DNA of 64,000 nucleotides from Diphasiastrum complanatum (taxonomy: Eukaryota; Streptophyta; Lycopodiopsida; Lycopodiales; Lycopodiaceae), in assembly GCA_029204225.1 (NCBI GenBank), contig CM055092.1, positions 88,197,666 through 88,261,665 of the forward strand, written 5' to 3'. The notes beneath the pieces are model-generated. The model was not told where the DNA came from. It saw only the letters and a program-made list of their open reading frames with translations, and did not search any database. The position numbers and the translations under genes are program-made. Each line of letters opens with the position of its first letter. The first letter of the stretch is position 1. This document shows, in pieces, positions 10,218 to 19,221 of this stretch.

Positions 10218-11075
10218 AATTTAATGCTACCAAAGGGACAAGGTGTTCATCTAGTTGCCATGGGCCTACGTAAAAATAGACATGAGGGGTCTTTGCATAG
10301 GCACATGGAGAAAAAAATCAAATCACATTCAAATGCCCTATGCAAAGCTGTGAAAGGATGGGGAAAGTAGCAGGCTGGCAATTTGAAAAGGTTTGTGGAC
10401 CTCAAACTCCATAAAAGGAGCTGAATGTAGCTGCATAAGAGGATCCTCTCGTGTCTCTAGCTACCAACTTCCTTCTACTATGCTGAGTGTTTTGCCTGGT
10501 AAAAAATGTGTTCTTTGGTTGGTCAATTAGTTTTCATCCTACAATTTCTTGTGTTGAATCTCTGCTGAAAAATTTGTGCTCTCTAGGTGGCTTTCACCTC
10601 TCTCTCTTGTCATTCTTGTGGGAATACCCAAGGGAGTTGGCTCAATTGGTTAGCTTGACATCCAAAGTTTCTTTGGTCTCAAGTTCGAGCCTTCCCTTGG
10701 AAACCAAGAAGCATTCTTGTGGGAAGGACTGGTGTGCTCAGTTTCTACTTCTACTCAAGATTTGTTTTAGAACTGTGGTGAAATTATCTTTTAATTGCAT
10801 TCAGGGATGTGTTGAACTTTGCTTTAGTTCCTAGAATCTGATCCAAAACGGTGGTGCAAAACTTCTTGTTGTGATTTGGGAGGAGTGTTCCAGAAATATG
10901 AAGTGGATTTTGCTGTCAAGGGGATGCTTCTCATTTAGGCTGATATCCATGTGTTGGTTTTTCTCAATATCACCATTTCCCTTGCCACCTTTTTGTGTGA
11001 GGCTATAGTGTTCAATTCCTTGCTCTTCACCTGCTCCTTTGTCTACTAGAGACAGTTTCCTTTAGATTTATCAAG
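10218..11075. repeat. Right part of the older repeat split by copia
   Basis: This matches about 17067-18310, but with one tRNA-like unit instead of five. It starts directly after the 5' LTR of the second copia element. The small ORFs here (for example 10487-10834) run through the tRNA-like unit and are not conserved as protein between the copies, so I call no gene. Confidence 0.85.
10628..10700 (+). repeat. tRNA-like unit (SINE head or tRNA pseudogene), single copy
   Basis: These 73 nt start CCAAGGGA and end TCCCTTGG, a perfect 8-bp closing stem. An A-box-like TTGGCTCAATTGG and a B-box-like AGTTCGAGCC stand at tRNA spacing, and a CCAAAG/CTTTGG stem occupies the anticodon-arm position. It is not a functional tRNA: the anticodon loop is irregular and the B box lacks its first G. 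It looks like the RNA polymerase III promoter head of a tRNA-derived SINE. Confidence 0.65.
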
Positions 11076-11840
11076 ACACTGTTTTTGATGGAAAGGTCCT
11101 GTTCTGTCACTTTCATATCTTATTCTCAATATCACACTCTCTCCTGTCACTCTCTTGTGAAATTTGGTGTGCTGAGTTCTTATTGTGCTCTCAAGAATAT
11201 AATCTGAAGGCTGAGCAAAAGCACCTACTATGGCCTGGGGGAGGGTGTGGGCTCAAAAATTTGATGATGCTCTTACTATCAGGAGGATGCTGGTCTTATG
11301 TTGCTGAGTCTCTACAAGATAGAAATTATGAGAAACCTTGGAGTTACTTGGGGAGGGGCCAAGAGTCACCATCAACCAACTGAAAGGAAGGAGATACAAG
11401 CAGCATCCTGGCTTCCAATGCACTCAGCCAATGAACCTCATGAGAATGTCTGATATCTGTGAGCTGTAAGGGGTGAGCTATAAGAGAACCAGCTGAAATC
11501 ACCAGGGCATCGCTGCTACGGCTTTATCAGCTCCACGGATCTGCTCAGAGATGTTTGTAATGAACTCTGTCTGTAGAAGATGTGCCACTCTACAATTCCC
11601 CCATGGCTATGACAGAGGGTGGGCGAACCTCCAGCAGCCCATCTAAACATTTTCCACCTCCATATCTGGCTCTGATCATTGCAAAGAGGGGCGCCCACTT
11701 CCTTCCCCACAGTCACCGCTGGCCAGCAGAGGCAACGCTCTCCCAAGACTACCTTGAAGTCGGGTGTGGAGGGATGAATTCCATCACATTCTAAATAATG
11801 TCTTGAGTGTCATTCGAGTGGTTGATATTGCGCTTAGCTG
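11076..11840. other. Gene-free spacer
   Basis: Short ORFs on both strands (for example 11516-11746) have no motifs and overlap each other antisense. Nothing here supports a gene. The segment diverges from the paralogous region after 18320. Confidence 0.5.
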
Positions 11841-11946
11841 GCGAGCAGCCCTACCATATCTCAGTCGCGATCAGAATGCGCTCAGGCCCTTTCGTGCTAC
11901 CAGTCCCAATGCGTTCAATAGTTCATTCTTGGAGGCAAAGTATTAT
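11841..11946. repeat. Short dispersed repeat, copy 1
   Basis: About 105 bp, from GAGCAGCCCTACCATATCTC to TTGGAGGCAAAGTAT, match 18333-18435 with few changes. In both places a GC-rich inverted repeat follows directly. Both copies lie just beyond the tRNA-like repeat. I do not recognise the family. Confidence 0.75.
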
Positions 11947-12070
11947 GGAAGGAGCCGGGCAAAGGCCATTTTGCCGGGTAAGGATTTTTAAGAAAATTTG
12001 GACGAGGTTGAGCCTAATTTTTTTTGGAAAGCCGAACCAAGCATAATGGCCTTTGCCCGGCTCCTTTCAT
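11945..12070. repeat. Foldback element
   Basis: GGAGCCGGGCAAAGGCCATT at 11951-11970 is exactly reverse-complementary to 12045-12064, and the match extends outward with one mismatch. The 74-bp spacer has no ORF. The structure would fold into a stem of at least 20 bp and fits a MITE or foldback element. Confidence 0.8.
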
Positions 12071-12072
12071 TG

Positions 12073-12305
12073 CGTAATGGATACCTGAAATTTTTTCAGA
12101 AGCACATTACAAAGCATAATAGGCAGGTCTGACTTTGACTGACCAACACAAATGTGCCACGTGGCAGCTGTACGGAATTCGTACGGACGGGCACAGACAG
12201 GCAAAAAAAAAAAAAAGCAGAATCTGCCTTTGAAAAAAATGCATGCATTTTCTGCTTTTTAATTTATTTGAAAATAGGCATAATATGCCACAGGTATCCA
12301 TTACG
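12073..12305. repeat. MITE-like element with 15-bp terminal inverted repeats
   Basis: CGTAATGGATACCTG at 12073-12087 is perfectly repeated in inverse at 12291-12305. The 233-bp element has no ORF and contains smaller palindromes: an AAAGCAGAA/TTCTGCTTT hairpin near 12215-12260 and a CACGTG G-box near 12158. I see no clear target duplication, so the superfamily is open. Confidence 0.7.
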
Positions 12306-12539
12306 TGTGTATAATGGTTTTTTTTTGAAAAGGGCTCCATGACTTTAAGAGATGAAGCAACAAACCAATAAGGTGATTGGTAACTGAGTCACCCACCTCT
12401 CTACTGAGCGCGATCTGACTAGTAGTGAGGTATATTTTCCCATCACCTTGAATTTTTGTATTGCTATTGCAAATCTTTTTTCTCATTGAATATAAGTTTT
12501 GAATGTGTATCTAACTAACACACAATAAGCCAACATGCT

Positions 12540-13107
12540 CCAATAAGGTCTCTCTCCCAATAACTTTTTATCTTACAAAATGATGAGCTACCTCGATGTG
12601 TTTGCTCCTTGCATGAAACACAGGATTATTTGCAAGAGCCCGAGCTGAGATGTTATCATTCTTGATAATTGGAAGGTCTTCATCTCCATAATACTTTAGC
12701 TCCAAGAGTAGCCTTTTGATTCATAAAACCTCCTTTGTTGTGGTTGTAAGAGATTTGTACTCAGCTTCACAGGATGATAAGGATATAGATGCTTGCTTCT
12801 TTGATAGCCAAGAAACTAGATTCCTTCCAAAAAAAATTGTGTAAGCACTTGTAAATTTTCTATCCAACCCGTCTCCTGCAAAATCTGAATCTGAAAAAGC
12901 AACCAAAGTTAGATCTTCTCCTTCATAGATCAATACATACTCTAAGATAGAAGATACATATCTCAAGATTCTTTTAGCCAACTTCCAATGATATATCTCT
13001 GGATCCTGCATGTGTTGGATTAGTTTATGCACACTAAAGCTTAGATCAGGCCTTGTCACAGTTAACCGTATAAGTGAGCCAATAAGACTCCTATAAAGAG
13101 TGTAATT
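12540..13107 (-). pseudogene. copia RNase H fragment fused to gypsy integrase
   Basis: The C-terminal two-thirds of an open frame (13287-12721) is copia reverse transcriptase end and RNase H: YRSLIGSLIRLTVTRPDLSF, then FSDSDFAGD and SLSSCEAEYKS with the expected Asp and Glu. The conserved tail after the stop continues towards 12540 in degraded form. Upstream, at about 13107, the same frame is gypsy integrase, so the copia piece lies directly in another retroelement. Confidence 0.85.
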
Positions 13108-13530
13108 TGCGGTAGAACGAGCGTCAGCATTGCGAATAGCTCTTGCTTCGGCCCATTTGGTGCAGTACTCGGTAGCTACTATGATGCAATGAGATTGTGT
13201 GTGTTGAGCAGCAAGACTAATAGGTCCGACATAATCAATTTCCCATTTCTGGAAAGCTTGATCAGTGGTTACGGGGTGTAAAGACATGTAGTCTGTTTTT
13301 TGAAAGCGTTTTGTGCGTTGGCAGACATCACAAGCTTTTTTAGTGTAATTGTGCGTATCCTTGAAGAGTGTTGGCCACCAAAAACCGGCTAAGAGGGTTT
13401 TCTTAGCAGTTGTTTCAGAAGAGAAATGGCCAGCACCAATACCTTCATGAGTGAGGGAAATTACAGAGGGTATTTCTCCTCCAGTAAGACATCGTCGGAT
13501 AATTCCATCTAACCCTTGCTTGTAGAGTTG
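13107..13530 (-). pseudogene. Ty3/gypsy integrase N-terminus
   Basis: The frame carries KWEIDYVGPISLAAQ and IIVATEYCTKWAEA, the conserved first part of the gypsy integrase core with the first catalytic Asp (EIDYVGP). Upstream (13290-13530) the zinc-binding His/Cys region is readable in a broken frame (HEGIGAGHFSSE, CDVCQRTKRF). The core is cut off at about 13107 before the second Asp and the Glu, so no active integrase can be made. Confidence 0.85.
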
Positions 13531-13890
13531 TCATGCAACTAACGTATAAGGTTTAGTTTTGAGGACCAACACACATTGTTCAGGTTTAGAGAAGGAAGGA
13601 TGCAACTGCCCTGAAGTTAAATATTCGATAATTTCCTTAGCCCATACAAGTGTAGAGTCAACTTGGAAAAGGATTGCATCTGGTAAATCATCGTTGACAC
13701 CTTGATCAGGGGTAGGAAGGTTAGGGATTCGGGATAGATGGTCTGCTAAAAAATGCTGAACTCCCTTACGAACCACGATCCTAAACTCAAATTCTCTTAA
13801 TAATAGGATCCATCTAGTAATACGGCCGGTGGTGCAGGTCTTGTTGATGAGATACAACAGTGCTTGATGATCAGTGAAGAACACAAAGAT
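13531..13890 (-). pseudogene. Ty3/gypsy RNase H C-terminus
   Basis: The motif FFTDHQALLYLINKTCTTGR followed by RWILLLREFEFRI and HFLADHLSRI is the conserved end of the gypsy RNase H domain. The N-terminal half and all of reverse transcriptase are missing: the frame is joined at about 13890 to the protease region upstream. The downstream part leads to the integrase zinc domain after a stop. Confidence 0.88.
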
Positions 13891-14350
13891 TTAACATAAT
13901 GACCTTTTTCGTGGCTGGACTGGTATGGCTCAAATACTGAGTTGGTGGTTGAGGATCCCTCGTCATGGATGCATGCAAGTTTGAGTTTACCCGTTGAGTC
14001 AATGGTGACAGAACTGTCACGATTTCCAAAAGTGACTCGGCCTTTGCTCCAGTCATGAACGACTTGTGCATTGGTGAGCCACGGACGACCAAGTAGTAAT
14101 TCATAAGAATATGCATTATTGGGAATATCAAGTACTATAAGATCAACAGAAAACTTGAGACCTCCTAGTTTGATCAGCACGTGCGGAAGGAAACCGGTAG
14201 GTCGGACCACACTTTGATCAGCCATCCAAAGCTGACAAGTAGGTTGGCTAGCTTGTCTCTCAGATTCCATTCCATCATGAGAGATGTGGAAATGATATTA
14301 ACCCCGGAACCTCCATCGAGTACTGCTAAAACTTCACGGGATTGATGATG
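13890..14350 (-). pseudogene. Ty3/gypsy aspartic protease
   Basis: The active-site motif LDGGSGVNII lies near 14310 in one frame, and after a frameshift near 14275 the rest follows in frame 14270 downward: MADQSVVRPTGFLPHVLIKL and YELLLGRPWLTNAQVVHDW. This is the retropepsin-like domain of plant gypsy Gag-Pol, with DGG in place of DTG/DSG. A closely related copy is at 37889-38656 on the plus strand. Beyond HEKGHYVK the sequence jumps to RNase H, so reverse transcriptase is deleted in this copy. Confidence 0.87.
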
Positions 14351-14950
14351 GGTAGCTGGGATTTTGATGTTGTCTTGTTTGCTAAGTGAATTGGTTAGAC
14401 GTAAGGATTGGTTAGACGTAAGGGCATTTCAGACACCTCGTCAATAGTGGTGGTGGTATTGGATTGGATCTGTTGTTTCCACTGGCCAGCATGCTTCCAG
14501 AGTACATGGAAGAGAAGAGTGACATTGGCTTGTAGTACATCTCCCCAAACTTTGGTACCTTCAAGGGTTTTGCTTTCAAAGAGCTTGTGAGGTACTTTAT
14601 GGGAAGAGGAAGATCGTTGGCGGCATTGCAGATTTGCTGGCGATACTCATGATGCAGCCGAATTTCTTCAGATGGGTGAGGGTAAACTATCGGGGTTGAA
14701 TCATCACTTGGAGGAACAGCCTGCGGTTGAGTTTTGCTGGGTGCAAGTGTAGGGGCTTGGTGTTGGGTTTGTGTCCGAGTCAAGACCCAAGCAGGATGTG
14801 TTTCGATTGGTAAGGTTTCTAATTGCACTGAACAGACAGGAGTGGCTGGCTTAGATCGGGATGGGCAGTCCTTCATGTGATGTTCAATACCACAGTTTTC
14901 ACAAGCTGGAGGAAAGTGGAGTTTATCTGGGCAGCGAATACTAGGATGTT
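14351..14950 (-). pseudogene. Ty3/gypsy zinc knuckle and linker
   Basis: On the minus strand a knuckle of form CxxCxxxHxxxxC (CENCGIEHHMKDC) spans about 14915-14870. A Pro/Gln/Thr-rich linker (14876-14412) with no known domain follows, ending in conserved LPLPIKYLTSSLKAKPLKVP. The equivalent linker is found at 37400-37800 in the related plus-strand element. Confidence 0.75.
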
Positions 14951-15145
14951 TACCTGCACAGATAAAGCATTCTCATATTGCGGGTAGTTGGTGTGCGGCA
15001 AAGATAGCTTGGTTTGGATTGTAAGCTTGGGCATTGGGATCCACCGGTTGAGCATTAGAATCATAGGTATAATAAACAACCATTTTAGTAGAGTATTGCG
15101 GTTAAGTATTGTCTTCCACATAGTAGGTGGCCGGATTGATGGTAT

Positions 15146-16123
15146 TCAGATCAAGATAATGGACAGCGTTTTGTGGGACAGGTTGGTTAACAACAAACTG
15201 TTGACGTGGGGATGGGTATTGATTTGGTGCAGGTGGTCGTGGTTGGTAAACCCCTGGTCGTGGCACAGGTTGTTGTGGCGGGTAAGGGTGGTAAGCTCAA
15301 TAAATGGTGGGTCTAGTGGCTGTTGGGAAATGATTTCGCAGTTGAGGACATTCATTATCAGTGTGATGCTATGAGCAGATTGGACACCAGACATTTTCCT
15401 TGCTAGAAAGGATTTCTCGAAATCGGCAGTGAGTTTATCCATATGAGATTGTTGAGCTTTTTGCCAGGTTTCCATTTGATGTAGAAGTTCAGAAGACTGA
15501 GCAATATTATCAGACTTCAGGTGATTAGGACGGTCCGGATTCTTAGATTTTTTTTCACGATGGTCAAATTCATCGTCGGAACCTTCGTCTTCTTCACAGA
15601 TAGCATCGATCATCACATCTTTAAGTTGATCATAAATGTCAACTGGTTTGAGTTCACGACGGATGTTTTTAGACAATCCAACTAAAAATAGTTTTATGGC
15701 CATTCGTTCATTGATATTTTCATCAACACATTCTACTTTGAGACGTTTAAAACGCTCAATGTAGTTTTGAACAGACTCTTCGTGACGCATCTTGATATGA
15801 GTAATTTGAATGAATGGGCTCTGAGTCAGTTTGGATGGTTTGAAACGCTTGATGAGAGCGTCCTTGAGGGTGGTCCAAGAAGCAAGATCAGGAGCTTCGA
15901 GATTCAAGTACCACTCCTTGGCGGTGCCATAGAGTACCATGAGAAATAGGCGAAGCTTTTCAATTTCAAAGGTATCTCCATAAAAACGGCATGCATTATC
16001 AAAGTCTTGGAGAAATCGGACTGGGTCAGATTCGCCATCGTACTTTGGTGCATCGATATGTGGAATTCTTCATTCTATTCGTGGAGGAGTCAGATTAGAA
16101 GATTCAGCATAGTCATGAGACAT
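15146..16123 (-). pseudogene. gag: Ty3/gypsy gag
   Basis: The probable start is the ATG at 16123 (MSHDYAESSNLTPPRIE), followed after 17 codons by a TGA. The same frame then has IDAPKYDGESDPVRFLQDF and the Retrotrans_gag core (YGTAKEWYLNLE, WTTLKDALIKRFKPSK, YIERFKRLKVEC). An acidic hinge (CEEDEGSDDEFDH) and a coiled-coil-prone segment follow before the frame degrades at about 15400. This is a capsid-type Gag. The stop makes this copy non-functional. Confidence 0.88.
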
Positions 16124-16885
16124 GATGCAGAATACAAATGAGCAGGGCAGGACTGTACTTGGCAAAAAGGGCATTTTGCTTGCAGAATGGATAGTGTAGG
16201 ACAAAACCTGGTCTTTCTGGTGGTGATAGAATTCGCGGACAGGCTGGCAAATCGTGGAGAGGTAGATAAAGCTAACTGTAATACTCGCGAATTTTGAAAA
16301 AGAGTTCTGAATGTCAGAATAGCGATTTTTTTAGATTTTCTGGAAAAAAATTGCACTTTCAGAGTTCGCGAGTAGGACAACAAAATCGTGCTCCTTGAGA
16401 ATGAATTCTTAGGCTGGATGGCGAATTCTAACAGAGAGTTTTGACTGGCAAATAGGAAATATGAAAAAAATGTGATTCTTTGATAGTAAACGGGCAAAAT
16501 ATGTGAGAGAGAATTTGCGGAGCTGCTGGAGGACTGATCTTGATGAGATCTAGCCTCAGTGAAGCCGGTGAATTCTAGGACAAAGATTTGGGAGATAAAT
16601 AAGGGATTTTGACAGTATATCAGGCTGTTTTCTCAAAATCTGACCGTGGTCAGAATTCACGGAGGTGATAAAATGAAAGATCAGGGTCTGTTAGGGCTGC
16701 AGACTGGCTGGCGAATTCTAATATACCTTTTTGGTTGTGAAAAAGGTCACTTGGGTCACTTCTTTTGAAGAAAATGCCCAAGTTGACTCTTTTGTTGCTT
16801 CCCTCCGGTTTGAAAAGTTGCTCCGCAGCTCATGTAGGACCTGGAGAGACGACGTGTGTTGGAATATCAATCCACACTCTAGAGA
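16124..16885. other. Region upstream of gypsy gag
   Basis: No supported gene. An open frame at 16497-16090 (minus) has no motifs and I reject it. This is presumably leader or LTR of the gypsy element, but I found no matching LTR in the window, so the boundaries are unknown. Short repeats of GCGAATTC/AATTCGCG type recur. Confidence 0.45.
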
Positions 16886-18320
16886 GAGCCTTCTAATAGC
16901 CATGTGGGAAAAAGAGCAAATCACCATCAATACCAAGGAGGCCCATAAATGGGAGGTATGGACATTGGAACCATTAAGAGATCAAAAGGAGCAATTTACA
17001 AAAAACATAACAATTTGCAAAAAGTGCCCTTCTAATTGGCACATGGAAAAGGGGCCAACCATAATTTTAAGCTACCAAAGGGAAAAAGGGTTCATCTAGG
17101 TGCCATGGGCCTAAGTAAAAATAGACATGAGAGGTCTTTGCATAGGCACATGGAGAAAAAAATCAAATCACATTCAAATGCCCTATGCAAAGTTGTGAAA
17201 GGATGGGAAAAGTAGCAGACTGGCAATTTGAAAAGGTTGGTGGGCCTCAACCTCCATAAAAGGAGCTGAACATAGCTGCATAAGAGGATCTCCTCCTGTC
17301 TCTAGCTACCAACTTCCTTCTACTATGCTGAGTGTTCTGCTTGGTAAAAAATATGTTCTCTTGGTCAGTTCTTTTCATCCTACAATTTCTTGTGCTGAAT
17401 CTTTGTTGGAAAATTTGTGTTCTCCAGATGGCTTTCACCTCTCTCTCTTGTCATTCTTGTGAGAAACCCAAGGGAGTTGGCACAATTGGTTAACGCTTGA
17501 CATCCAAAGTTTCTTTGGTCTCAAGTTCGAGCCTTCCATTGGAAACCAAGAAGCATTATTTTAGGCTACCCAACGGGGTTGTCTTAGTTGGTTAGCTTGA
17601 CATCCAAAGTTTCTTTGGTCTCAGGTTCGAGCCTCCCCTTGGAAACCAAGAAGCATTCTTGTGAGAAACCCAACGGGGTTGGCTCAGTTGGTTGGCTTGG
17701 CATCCAAAGTTTCTTTGGTCCCAGGTTCGAGCCTCCCCTTGGAAACCAAGAAGCATTCTTGTGAGAAACCCAACGGGGTTGGCTCAACTGGTTAGCTTGG
17801 CATCCAAAGTTTCTTTGGTCCCAGGTTCGAGCCTCCCCTTGGAAACCAAGAATTCTTGTGAGAAACCCAACGGGGTTGGCTCAGTTGGTTGGCTTGGCAT
17901 CCAAAGTTTCTTTGGTCCCAGGTTCGAGCCTCCCCTTGGAAACCAAGAAGCATTCTTGTGAGAAGGATTGGTGTGCTGGGTTTCTACTTCTACTCAAGAT
18001 TTGTTTTAGAACTATGGTGAAATTATCTTTTAATTGCATTCAGAGATGTGTTGAACTTTGCTTTACTTCCTAGAATTTGATCCAAAACACTGGTGCAAAA
18101 ATTCCTGTTGTGATTTGGGAGGAGTGTTCCAAAAATATGATTTGGATTTTGTTGTCAAGGGGATGCTTCTCATTCAGGCTAATATCCATGTGTTTCCGGC
18201 TGGGTTTTTCTCAACATCACCATTTCCCTTGCCAACCTTCTTGTGTGAGGCTATAGTGTTCAATTCTTTGTTACCAAAGCTATTCTGATGGGAAGAAGTT
18301 GCTCTTCACTTGCTCCTTTG
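16886..18320. repeat. Uninterrupted paralogue of the repeat split at 6469-10217
   Basis: The order and sequence match 6288-6468 followed by 10218-11075, without the copia insertion. The empty site reads CCATAATTTTAAGC at about 17061-17075. The main internal difference is the tRNA-like unit, which is present five times here. No long ORF is shared by both copies. Confidence 0.88.
17468..17939 (+). repeat. Tandem array of five tRNA-like units
   Basis: Units start at 17468, 17570, 17670, 17770 and 17867. Each of the last four is exactly 73 nt, and the first is 75 nt with a small insertion. Units are joined by 24-28-nt spacers (AAACCAAGAAGCATTCTTG type). Each has an A-box-like TTGGCTCAGTTGG, a B-box-like GGTTCGAGCC, a CCAAAG/CTTTGG stem at the anticodon position and pairing ends. 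Units 2-5 have a canonical GGTTCGAGCC, while unit 1 and the single copy at 10628 have AGTTCGAGCC. The higher similarity of units 3-5 suggests recent expansion. The irregular anticodon loop argues against working tRNA genes. Confidence 0.8.
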
Positions 18321-18332
18321 TCTACTAGAGAC

Positions 18333-18435
18333 CGAGCAGCCCTACCATATCTCAGTTGCAATCAGAATGCGCTAAGGCCCTATCGTGCTACCAGTCCCAA
18401 TGTGTCCAATAGTTCATTCTTGGAGGCAAAGTATA
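18333..18435. repeat. Short dispersed repeat, copy 2
   Basis: Matches 11841-11946 over about 105 bp. It directly precedes the GC-rich hairpin at 18436. Confidence 0.75.
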
Positions 18436-18465
18436 GGGGAAGGCCCCCGCCCGAGGGCCTTCCCC
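18436..18465. repeat. Perfect GC-rich hairpin
   Basis: GGGGAAGGCCC (18436-18446) and GGGCCTTCCCC (18455-18465) are exact reverse complements around an 8-nt loop. In an AT-rich background this 11-bp stem stands out. It occupies the same position relative to the dispersed repeat as the foldback at 11945, so it may be a shrunken member of that family. Confidence 0.85.
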
Positions 18466-18649
18466 GGCGTAAAGCAATATCAAAAAAATTTTAATCCTCT
18501 CAAACTTTCTGGATTTTACTCGTCTTTGTAGATTTTACCCCGCCATTTTCTCTTCGTCTATGTTTACCCCGCCATTTCCTCTTCGTCTATGGAGGTGCTC
18601 ATTTTTTACACTTGCTATCTTGTTTTTGCTTGTTTGCTTGTGTTCTGAA

Positions 18650-18870
18650 GCCGCAGTGATGGAGCTCCATGGCTCTGTAGGAGCACTATTGTTCAGAACA
18701 TGTTTAGGCTTTAGATATGGATCTGATGGAGGCGCTATGGTTCAAAACAGTTTTATGCTTTAGTTGTGGATGTCATGGAGGCGCTATGGGTCAGAAACAT
18801 GCTTTAGCTATGGTTCTGGTGGAGGCATTATGGTTCAAAAACGTTTTTTGGCTATGGTTTTTGTTCTAAA
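18650..18870. repeat. Degenerate minisatellite, about 47-bp period
   Basis: Variants of GGAGGCGCTATGGTTCAAAAC recur at about 18728, 18776 and 18822, with a more diverged unit near 18660. It lies 350-550 bp upstream of the recombinase gene start. No ORF crosses it convincingly. Confidence 0.7.
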
Positions 18871-19221
18871 GGTGCAGGAGTGGATGATGTGTTTGTGAAG
18901 GAACTATGGAGTGCTATTGTTCTGATGGAGTGTTCTGGTTCTGTAGGAGCGTTGGGGTTTTGTATGGGCTTGAAGGAGTGATGGTGCATGGCTTTATGAG
19001 GAGAGCACGGTTTGGAGCACTATTAATGATGCACATTTTACTGTATGTTTGATGAGGGTAGTTTGCTGAGCATTTATTGTTGTTTATGTAGGTGTGTTTT
19101 TTATACATTTCTGAGGTTGTTTATGGTTTTGTTTGCATCTTTGCCAATTATTTTGTTTTGAACAAGGTCTCTTGTGATTTTGCTTTGAATAATATTTCCA
19201 ACATTTCATTTCTAGCTGAGT

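Noticed and set aside
10487-10834. 115-codon plus-strand ORF
   Set aside because: It runs through the tRNA-like unit and is not kept as a frame in the paralogous repeat at 17300-18070.
16090-16497. 135-codon minus-strand ORF
   Set aside because: Low-complexity Ser/Phe/Leu composition, no motif, and it overlaps the start of gypsy gag in another frame.
17468-17939. CRISPR-like array
   Set aside because: Units of 73 nt with 24-28-nt spacers, but the spacers are also repeats, units carry tRNA boxes, and the context is plant nuclear DNA.
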